Assembly (NCBI GenBank): GCA_028753945.1
Contig: JAPNXP010000009.1
Location: 5,766,001-5,830,000, forward strand
Reading direction: 5' to 3'
Length of the DNA: 64,000 nt
Source of the DNA: Hexactinellida sp. DTS-2022
Lineage: Eukaryota > Porifera > Hexactinellida
The position numbers and the translations under genes were made by a program. Positions 54,661-62,166 of the stretch are shown here, piece after piece; positions within the stretch are counted from its first letter, which is position 1; every line of letters starts with the position of its first letter. The notes under the pieces are model-generated. The model saw only the letters and a list, made by a program, of their open reading frames with translations. It had not been told where the DNA came from and searched no databases.

Positions 54661-55806
54661 ATGAGAATCAAATCAACTGCTATCAAATTTCGAAATGAAT
54701 ACAGTAGATACAAGACGTTTATTTTGGGTGTCTTCGGATCAGTTTGTATAATTATTTTGTCGCTTTGGTTAACGATTATCATATACCGGCTGAATGTAAC
54801 GAGGAAGAAACACAAAAAAATGCTCCTTAACCATGATATCGACACCCATGTTCGTTTGCAGAAAATCTACGCTTTGGAAACTGCTCGCAACAAAGATATT
54901 TTCTTACTTGTACTAATTATAATTGAGATTGTAAATTACTTTTGTGCCTTAATAGTCGCTCCTCCAGTCATTAATAAAACCTACACCCACGAAAAGGAGG
55001 AAATAATCTACAAATATTTCCCAAAGGATACATGTAGAATAAATAACATGGTCGCATTCATGTATATCTACCCAATTAGTGTCCTGTTTAGCATTTTCTA
55101 CACAATGCTTTTCGTCACACAGCTCATGCTGATTTCCTATATAAATTGCTATTTAGCAGCTCGTTACTTGGGATATTCATTGACTAAAAGAACAATTTAC
55201 AAGTACATTACCTGTTGGATTTTCGTTGCACTGTTTCAAGTAATATTTTGCATTCGGCAGCTACAATTATTATTCTATCTCAGCAGTACAATTGTAGGAT
55301 TTCTCAATTGGTGCAATCTAGTCAAAAGCAGCAGAAAGGTGTGTAGCGCTATTCAATCGAAATTGAATGAAATTAGTCGGTTTGAATGGAATCCAACTCA
55401 CTTCAGACAACTTTCGAATAATCTCAAATTTTACAAGTGTACAATTGGGTTCATAACCACATCATTTCTATTTATGGTCCTTTTGGGGACAGTTGTTTCG
55501 ATTTGGTTTCTCCTAGAAACACTGCTCGTAGGAGACTGTTACATGCATAAAGTGTATAATTATAATCTTACAGCACTCAACTTCAATCAATCAACCAAAG
55601 ATAAGATATTCACTTATTTCGAAAATATCAACCAATGGTTAGTTTTTGCCTTGTATATAGTTTCCGTAGTGCTGTTGCTGAGTCCATCAGTTTTCATCTT
55701 CACCAACTACCTAGCTAACTACCTTTATAACCTATGCACTGGTAGGGGCAGCACCAAGAAACTGAACAAAGTACTATTTGAGCCGCTGTTGGAGAGTACG
55801 TGCTGA
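54661..55806 (+). CDS. Orphan multipass membrane protein
   Basis: The 381-residue intronless frame starts at an ATG. About seven hydrophobic segments are seen: about residues 22-42 (FILGVFGSVCIIILSLWLTI), 79-100, 131-160, 183-200, 201-220, 261-285 and 324-350. A loop with NKTYTHEKEE and a lumenal cysteine (CYMHKVYN) plus NLTALNF suggest an extracellular or lumenal face with N-glycosylation. No GPCR signature (DRY, NPxxY) is visible and the spacing is unlike known channels. It ends with a short cytosolic tail. AT-rich codon use marks it as lineage-specific. I give no function. Confidence 0.6.
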   Translation: MRIKSTAIKFRNEYSRYKTFILGVFGSVCIIILSLWLTIIIYRLNVTRKKHKKMLLNHDIDTHVRLQKIYALETARNKDIFLLVLIIIEIVNYFCALIVAPPVINKTYTHEKEEIIYKYFPKDTCRINNMVAFMYIYPISVLFSIFYTMLFVTQLMLISYINCYLAARYLGYSLTKRTIYKYITCWIFVALFQVIFCIRQLQLLFYLSSTIVGFLNWCNLVKSSRKVCSAIQSKLNEISRFEWNPTHFRQLSNNLKFYKCTIGFITTSFLFMVLLGTVVSIWFLLETLLVGDCYMHKVYNYNLTALNFNQSTKDKIFTYFENINQWLVFALYIVSVVLLLSPSVFIFTNYLANYLYNLCTGRGSTKKLNKVLFEPLLESTC

Positions 55807-56455
55807 GTATTTAAATAAGTTTGTACCCTTGCTATATTTAGACCGCTCTTTAATGTAAGTAATTGTTTGTTTGATATTTTGATACATTGCATCTGGATTG
55901 CCCGTCATATTGAAAAGAGATCCCTTTTTAAATCTCAAAAACAGTTACTAAGTAAGCTTGGAGTATATCTATTGTATAATTATAAATTACTATTAACATC
56001 TGAATTTACCAAAAGACTTAGCTATTTTTGATTTTTACTCTTTGCCTGTACATGTGGTAGGTAGCTATCGAGTTCTGTTGTGACTTTTCAGGATCCAACC
56101 ATGGTCTCATTGCTACTTGGCTAATAATAATAATAATAATCATACTGCCATCATCATTTGATGAAATATAAATATACTCAGACTTTCTAGTATATACTGG
56201 TAGAAGCTGCTAGATTTGGATTTTATCTGCACCAGTGGTATAGGCCTGCACGAAAGTGCGGCATTTGCACCTCCAATGCTATTATATTGGAGATTTTCAT
56301 TTTCATTTTGAGAGTGTCCTCTGCCCCAAGTTTTAAGAGAACTTCTTTAATTTTTTACAGAAATTGAAAGCCCATGATTATTGGTCTAGCAAAGTTATTT
56401 AATCAAGTTTAATAATTACAAGGGAGTTGTAATATTTATTTTTAGATATCATTAT
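55807..56455. other. Intergenic, AT-rich
   Basis: It has a short AAT run (about 56122-56140) and no supported gene or element. Confidence 0.45.
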
Positions 56456-57304
56456 TTACACAAGTTGGAAAAGCATCATTAATATGCATAATATTATTAC
56501 AATTAAGAACAGTTGATTGAACACTCCATCAGCAAAATCAACGTGTTTCTTGTAACCAATGTTAGTTGTAAGTTCTTCCATTTTCCACTTGAAGTACTTG
56601 ACGAAATCAGTGGGCGGTAACTTCCAACCGTTGAGTATTCCATTGATTGCAGTTAGTCTCCCTTCATTATCTCCTGTGTCCAAATACTTATACCCGGGTC
56701 CAACCCCGTGGTAGTATCTGAGGTACCCTATTGCGTCGTGAATAATGGCATTCTTTCTTATGCTAGGCAGTATAGAAAGTGATCGCATTATACAATTGCT
56801 GTTGCTAACGCCTGCAATGCCACCAGTTGGGTTGAGCAGAGCTCCCAATGCAGGATGGAGTCCCAACGCATCTCCAACTATTTTACCGAAAATGAGATGA
56901 AGCTTTGAGGCACGAAATTGACTAGTGGCATCATTGTTAATTTCGATGTCCTTTGCTCCATTGTACAAAATATAGCTCCTTCTTTCAGCGAACAGACCGA
57001 TAAATCTAACAAAGTTAGACATAAAACGGTCATAATTTTCTGGTTGAATCCCACATGATATGGCCATGTTCTCGACGTGGTGTTTGAACATTTGTTCAAG
57101 CACCTCTTGGGAAGGAGGCAGCGTCTGGGAAGAGATCAAGAGTTCTAAGATACGCAGCATGGATGTGTTCAGAAGTTTGCATTTTGGATTGTTGAATTGT
57201 GAGTATTTTAGTTCTCTGTGTTTTATGATTAAATATCCATATTTAGTTGAGACAACATGGATTTGCTTATATTTAGGAACAAGTAATTCATTATTTATGA
57301 ACAC
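56456..57304 (-). CDS. Unknown tail-anchored family, copy 1 (5'-chimeric)
   Basis: The 282-residue frame is the third copy of the family also found at 57549-58568 and 59483-60547. From KLLNTSMLRILELLISSQTL to GWKLP the three are nearly identical. This includes HPALGALLNPTGG, AIIHDAIGYLRYYHGVGPGY and DTGDNEGRL. Outside this core the identity stops abruptly. The first about 42 residues (MFINNELLVPKYKQ...) come from sequence that in the other copies lies upstream of the gene. The C-terminus (FKWKMEELTTNIGYKK...) is distinct but keeps a hydrophobic tail (LFLIVIILCILMMLFQL). It may be a 5'-truncated duplicate with a captured start, or a gene repaired by conversion. I do not recognise the family. 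Confidence 0.6.
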   Translation of the reverse strand: MFINNELLVPKYKQIHVVSTKYGYLIIKHRELKYSQFNNPKCKLLNTSMLRILELLISSQTLPPSQEVLEQMFKHHVENMAISCGIQPENYDRFMSNFVRFIGLFAERRSYILYNGAKDIEINNDATSQFRASKLHLIFGKIVGDALGLHPALGALLNPTGGIAGVSNSNCIMRSLSILPSIRKNAIIHDAIGYLRYYHGVGPGYKYLDTGDNEGRLTAINGILNGWKLPPTDFVKYFKWKMEELTTNIGYKKHVDFADGVFNQLFLIVIILCILMMLFQLV

Positions 57305-58914
57305 ACAAACCGACTACCTTTCATATTGTTAAAGCTTATGATGTTTGGAGATTTAGACCACCAATGCGAGCGATAAAGCAAAGATGAACCCTAGAGTCTC
57401 GCTTGAAGTCGCTTCCTTTTTGCACTAGTGGTTATAATGAATAGAATTTAATTCTATAAAAAAATTCATATAAATTATTGAGTTCAAAAGAACACCTTTT
57501 TAATGAAGTTATTCATATACGTAGTTTTGAAATTCCATACAGGTATATATGAGAATCGCCATGAAAATCGTTATATTCCAATTTCCAACTCAAACTACAT
57601 TTTCGGAAATTCGGATAATGAAAGGAAAATTCCCATTGATAAGATTTTTCTCGAAGACAATTGAACGGCCCTTTAGTAAAATGCTCGATTTGGAAAAGGT
57701 CCCTACAACCACCAAGGATAGCCTATTCAGGCCAAGAAACTTTAATGAAGAATGGCTCATTGAGTGGAAAGAATATATTTTCAATATCGCGGATGATGAG
57801 CTTGTGTTGAGGCCGTTTGATGGAAGTTATAATTTCAAACTTCTGAACATATCCATGCTGCGTATCTTAGAACTCTTGATCTCTTCCCAGACGCTGCCTC
57901 CTTCCCAAGAGGTGCTTGAACAAATGTTCAAACACCACGTCGAGAACATGGCCATATCATGTGGAATTCAACCAGAAAATTATGACCGTTTTATGTCTAA
58001 CTTTGATAGATTTATCTGTCTATTCGCAGAAAGAAGGAGCTATATTTTGTACAATGGAGCAGAGGATATCGAAATTAACAATGAAGCCACTTGTCAATTC
58101 CGTGCCTCAAAGCTTCATCTCATTTTCGGTAAAATAGTTGGAGATGCGTTGGGACTCCATCCCGCATTGGGAGCTCTGCTCAACCCAACTGGTGGCATTG
58201 CAGGCGTTAGCAACAGCAATTGTATAATGCGATCACTTTCTATACTGCCTAGTATAAGAAAGAATGCCATTATTCACGACGCAACTGGGTACCTCAGGTA
58301 CTACCACGGGGTTGGGCCCGGGTATAAGTATTTGGACACAGGAGATAATGAAGGGAGACTGACTGCAATCAATGGAATATTCAACGGTTGGAAATTACCA
58401 AATGCAGACATTTTCAAGTTTTCTAAGTGGGAATTGAAAGAACTGGGAAGCAAATTTAGCTACATGAAAGATAAAGGTGTTGTTAATGAAATGCTCAAAA
58501 AACTTATTATATTTGTTCCGGTTTTATGCACCTTAATTGTGTTAGACCAATTATTGCAAGTTGTATAATCTTGAATTACACTATTGGCTCTATACACTAC
58601 TGTAGTTTTAAGAGGCACAATGCATTGTATTCCATAGGGCATAGTCCTATCGGTTGATATCGGGTTAGAGTAGTTCGATAATCTACGTATTCATTGTATT
58701 TCTTGGGTAGTCTGACTACGATTTAACCAACTGAATATACTTATCCAACCGAAATAGTGACGCTTTTAATGTTCACATAAATTGCATCAGTAAATCCTAC
58801 ACGCATTCAGATTTATCCAAAAATATGGAATAGAAATCGACACATTTTGAACCTGACAGCGACAGGTTTATGCATTATTAATTTAGGAGAGTTAATGTTC
58901 AGTTTAACGGTTAA
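57235..58914. repeat. Left arm of a giant inverted repeat (palindrome A)
   Basis: The arm is the reverse complement, with scattered changes and small indels, of 59123-60765. It contains one family gene on the plus strand plus its flanks. Matching flanks include caagtaattcattatttatg at the outer end, gttaatgttcagtttaacgg at the inner end, and ctttcggttggataagt-type sequence around 58740-58780. The arms are about 1.65 kb around a 208-bp loop. Confidence 0.9.
57549..58568 (+). CDS. Unknown tail-anchored family, copy 2
   Basis: The 339-residue frame encodes FSKTIERPFSKMLDLEKVPT, RPRNFNEEWLIEWKEYIFNI, the conserved core (SSQTLPPSQEVLEQMFKHHV, LHLIFGKIVGDALGLHPALG, ALLNPTGGIAGVSNSNC, IIHDATGYLRYYHGVGPGYK) and a C-terminal helix (KKLIIFVPVLCTLIVLDQLL), likely a tail anchor. 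No signal peptide is present, so the bulk should face the cytosol. Compared with copy 3, a one-base insertion near 57590 puts the ancestral ATG (57504) out of frame. Translation here would start at 57549 with about 17 altered residues before the frame is regained. The His-Asp pair and the NPTGG and GPGY motifs look like active-site or ligand-site residues, but this is inference. I do not recognise the family. Confidence 0.65.
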   Translation: MRIAMKIVIFQFPTQTTFSEIRIMKGKFPLIRFFSKTIERPFSKMLDLEKVPTTTKDSLFRPRNFNEEWLIEWKEYIFNIADDELVLRPFDGSYNFKLLNISMLRILELLISSQTLPPSQEVLEQMFKHHVENMAISCGIQPENYDRFMSNFDRFICLFAERRSYILYNGAEDIEINNEATCQFRASKLHLIFGKIVGDALGLHPALGALLNPTGGIAGVSNSNCIMRSLSILPSIRKNAIIHDATGYLRYYHGVGPGYKYLDTGDNEGRLTAINGIFNGWKLPNADIFKFSKWELKELGSKFSYMKDKGVVNEMLKKLIIFVPVLCTLIVLDQLLQVV

Positions 58915-59122
58915 TTGATGCCATTGTTCTATTAATTCAAAATTAAATTGACGTTTACGAAAAATAGTATAATAATAGTTCTTCGCTATAATTAGTAAAT
59001 AAATTAAATATTATCCTCATTGCTGCTATTATTAAATCCCTTATTGTCATTGCCACTGGAAAAGTTGGAAGCATTCCAATTGTACCTCATAGAAGTCGAG
59101 GTTAATATAACAATGGTATCGG
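58915..59122. repeat. Loop of palindrome A, shared with palindrome B
   Basis: Positions 58932-59108 of this loop recur in reverse complement at 61299-61478, in the centre of the second palindrome (for example ttgccactggaaaagttgga and tgtacctcatagaagtcgag). No coding frame is seen. Confidence 0.85.
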
Positions 59123-60765
59123 TTAACCGTTTAACTGAACATTAACTCTCCTAAATTAATAATGCATAAACCTGTCGCTGTCAGGTTAAAAATGTGACGA
59201 TTTCTATTTCATATTTTGGGATAAATCTGAATGCGTGAATGAATTACTGATGCAATTTATGTGAACATTAAAAGCGTCACTATTTCGGTTGGATAAGTAT
59301 ATTCAATTGGATAACCATTCGGTTAAATCGTAGTCAGACTACCCAAGAAATACAATGAATACGTAGATTATCGAACTAATCTAACCCAGATATCAACCGA
59401 TAGGACTATGCCCTATGGATACATTGCATTGTGCCTCTTAAAACTACAGTAGCGTATAGAAAGACAATAGTGTAATTCAAGATTATACAACTTGCAATAA
59501 TTGGTATAAAACAATTAAGGTGCATAAAATCGGAACAAATATAATAAGTTTTTTGAGCATTTCATTAACAACACCTTTATCTTTCATGTAGGTAAATTTG
59601 ATTACGAGTTCTTTCAATTCCCACTTAGAAAACTTGAAAATATCTGCAATTGGTAACTTCCAACCGTTGAATATTCCATTGATTGCAGTCAGTCTCCCTT
59701 CAATATCTCCTGTGTCCAAATACTTATACCCGGGTCCAACCCCGTGGTAGTACCTGAGGTACCCTGTTGCGTCATGAATAATGGCATTCTTTCTTATACT
59801 AGGCAGTATAGAAAGTGATCGCATTATACAATTGCTGTTTCTAACGCCTACAATGCCACCAGTTGGGTTGAGCAGAGCTCCCAATGCGGGATGGAGTCCC
59901 AACGCATCTCCAACTATTTTACCGAAAATGAGATGAAGCTTTGAGGCACGGAATTGACAAGTGGCTTCATTGTTGAGTTCGATGTCCCTAGCTCCATTGT
60001 ACAAAATATAGCTCCTTCTTTCTGCGAACAGACCGATAAATCTATCAAAGTTTGACATAAAACGGTCGTTTTTTTCTGGTTGAATTCCACATGATATGGC
60101 CATGTTCTCGACGTGGTGTTTGAACATTTGTTCAAGCACCTCTTGGGAAGGAGGCAGCGTCTGGGAAGAGATCAAGAGTTCGAGGATACGCAGCATGGAT
60201 GTGTTCAGAAGTTTGAAATTATAACTTCCATCAAACGGCCTCAACACAAGCTCATCATCCGCGATATTGAAAATATATTCTTTCCACTCAATGAGCCATT
60301 CTTCATTAAAGTTTCTTGGCCTGAATAGGCTATCTTTGGTGGTTGTAGGGACCTTTTCCAAATCGAGCATTTTACTAAAGGGCCGTTCAATTGTCTTAGA
60401 GAAAAAACTTATCAATGGGTATTTTCCTTTCATTATCAGAATCTCCACAAATGTAGTTCGGTTGGAAATTGGAATATAATGATTTTCATGGCGATTCTCA
60501 TATATACCTGTATGGAATTTCAAAACTACGTATATGAATAACTTCATTAAAAAAAGTGTTCTTTTGTACTTAATAATTACATGTCATTTTTCATATGATA
60601 GAATTCTATTTATTATAACCACTAGTGCATTAAGGAAGCGAGACTCTAGGGTTCATCTTTCGCATAGGTGTCTAAATGTCCAAAAGATATGAAAAGTAGT
60701 CGGTTAGTGTGTTCATAAGTGACGAATTACTTGTCCTTAAGCAACCCCATGTCGTCTCAACTAAA
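59123..60765. repeat. Right arm of giant inverted repeat (palindrome A)
   Basis: This is the reverse complement of 57235-58914. It contains copy 3 of the family on the minus strand and the same flanks, for example gactctagggttcatcttt and gtagtcggttagtgtgttca at the outer end. Confidence 0.9.
59483..60547 (-). CDS. Unknown tail-anchored family, copy 3 (longest)
   Basis: The 354-residue frame has the ancestral-looking start (MKLFIYVVLKFHTGIYENRH). It then runs colinear with copy 2: LIMKGKYPLISFFSKTIERP, DLEKVPTTTKDSLFRPRNFN, the core LHLIFGKIVGDALGLHPALG, LLNPTGGIVGVRNSNCIMRS, IIHDATGYLRYYHGVGPGYK, DTGDIEGRLTAINGIFNGWK, and a C-terminal anchor (LIIFVPILCTLIVLYQLLQV). Differences from copy 2 are scattered substitutions that keep the frame open over the whole length, which suggests selection or a recent duplication. 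The mildly hydrophobic N-terminus is not a clear signal peptide. The function is unknown. The conserved HDA-GYL, NPTGG and GPGY-Y motifs are the best leads. Confidence 0.7.
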   Translation of the reverse strand: MKLFIYVVLKFHTGIYENRHENHYIPISNRTTFVEILIMKGKYPLISFFSKTIERPFSKMLDLEKVPTTTKDSLFRPRNFNEEWLIEWKEYIFNIADDELVLRPFDGSYNFKLLNTSMLRILELLISSQTLPPSQEVLEQMFKHHVENMAISCGIQPEKNDRFMSNFDRFIGLFAERRSYILYNGARDIELNNEATCQFRASKLHLIFGKIVGDALGLHPALGALLNPTGGIVGVRNSNCIMRSLSILPSIRKNAIIHDATGYLRYYHGVGPGYKYLDTGDIEGRLTAINGIFNGWKLPIADIFKFSKWELKELVIKFTYMKDKGVVNEMLKKLIIFVPILCTLIVLYQLLQVV

Positions 60766-60784
60766 AATAAAATATCAATATCAA

Positions 60785-60937
60785 TAGAGTCACCTCGGGA
60801 CCAGGTTACTTTGACCCAAATAAGCGGAGAAATTTATTAACAGAAAATAGTTTAAGCCAAACTGTCATTCCGTTCTATAAATCCTGTGAGATTTTGACCT
60901 CATTAAGCGGAGAAATCTATCAACCGGAGTCGACTGT
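60785..60937. mobile_element. Pogo-type MITE, reverse orientation, truncated left end
   Basis: The right end (ggagtcgactgt) and interior (ttaagcggagaaatct, cctgtgagattttgacc) match the inverse of 38505-38673. The left end stops at atagagtcacctcggg, short of the terminal CAGT. Confidence 0.75.
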
Positions 60938-60940
60938 ATT

Positions 60941-61293
60941 TAATCATCTGTTATATTACGCTCTCCCAAATCGAAACACATTGATTCCAATCAGTAGAGA
61001 TTATAACCATGTCAGGAAACTTATTTCCTAAGCTATCGTTTGCTTTCCTAAATTTGGACAAGAGGCTAGATACATCCTGGCCTTGTATAGGGTTTTTCAA
61101 TTAAAGGTCTTTTCTTATCAATTATTTGAGGATTATCTACCTTAGTAACTATTATATCTAATTACCAGTTCCATTTACTAATAAGTACAATTCAGTAGAC
61201 AAGTTATCGGATGGTAGAATATACCTTCACATTCACATGCTAAATCAATTGATTTAATATAAAAGCTTTAAAGTTTAAACAATAAAGAAATTA
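60941..61293. repeat. Left arm of palindrome B
   Basis: This is the reverse complement of about 61602-61962. It is near-identical over the outer 280 bp (taatcatctgttatattacg ... ttatcggatggtagaatat) and then more diverged inward. Confidence 0.85.
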
Positions 61294-61298
61294 ATTTT

Positions 61299-61478
61299 AT
61301 TAACCTCGACTTCTATGAGGTACAATTGGAATGCTTCCAACTTTGCCAGTGGCAATGACAATAAGGGATTTAATAATGGCAGTAATGAGGATAATATTTA
61401 ATCTTTTTACGAATTATAGCGAAGAACTATTATTATACTTTTTTTTCGTAAACGTCAAGCTTATTTTGAATTTGATAA
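61299..61478. repeat. Loop of palindrome B: inverted copy of palindrome A loop
   Basis: It matches 58932-59108 in reverse complement, starting ttaacctcgacttctatgag and ending ttcgtaaacgtcaa. Confidence 0.85.
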
Positions 61479-61601
61479 ATTCCTTTTATACTTTAGTTAC
61501 GAACTTACGATTAAGGCTCTTCTCCCCTACTGAACCCCTAAACACCCCAATTTTTCGAAAAATCGAGGTCTTTCCTGAATGTTGCATATAATATATGTTT
61601 A

Positions 61602-61962
61602 ATTTCTTTATTATATAAGCTATTATACTAAATCTATTTGATATGGCATGTTAGACTTTTCATTACATGGGGGTATCATATTCTACCATCCGATAACTTA
61701 TCTACTGAATTGTACTTATTAGTAAATGGAACTGGTAATTAGATATAATAGTTACTAAGTTAGATAATCCTCAAATAATTGATAAGAAAAGACCTTTGAT
61801 TGAAAAACCATATACAAGGCCAGGATGTATCTAGCCTCTTGTCCAAATTTAGGAAAGCAAACGATAGTTTAGGAAATAAGTTTTCTGATATGGTTATATA
61901 AATCTCTACTGATTGGAATCAGTGTGTTTCGATTTGGGAGAGCGTAATATAACAGATGATTA
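61602..61962. repeat. Right arm of palindrome B
   Basis: This is the inverse partner of 60941-61293, with landmark words attctaccatccgataactt and gcgtaatataacagatgatt. Confidence 0.85.
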
Positions 61963-62166
61963 ATTAATTAATCCGACAATTTTGCAATTTTATTATAGTT
62001 ATGCATTCCCTCATCTCCGCATTAGGCACACAAGCAAATTTGTACGAATTCTTAGCCATCTACAAATTTTATTTTTGACTAAATAAATAGTACAACTAAA
62101 CTTGTCAGAAATTGACTGCGTGGATATATAAAGTTAACCTTGAGATATTATACTGATTAGCGTAGG

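Larger units (their letters stand above)
60766..62166. other. Non-coding block with a MITE and palindrome B
   Basis: It contains a truncated pogo-type MITE (60785-60937) and palindrome B (60941-61962). The last 200 bases before the adaptin gene are AT-rich with no feature. An 86-codon frame at 61331-61591 lies in the palindrome loop and is not supported. Confidence 0.6.

Noticed and set aside
54661..55806. Call as a rhodopsin-type GPCR
   Set aside because: No DRY or NPxxY motif and atypical loop lengths; seven hydrophobic segments alone are not enough.
56456..60547. Reading the HDA-GYL motif as a phospholipase A2 His-Asp dyad
   Set aside because: The flanking cysteine and calcium-loop pattern of secreted PLA2 is absent; resemblance is limited to two residues.
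61331..61591. 86-codon hydrophobic frame in palindrome B
   Set aside because: It falls across the shared loop and diverged arm; the inverted copy in palindrome A does not keep it open as a conserved protein.
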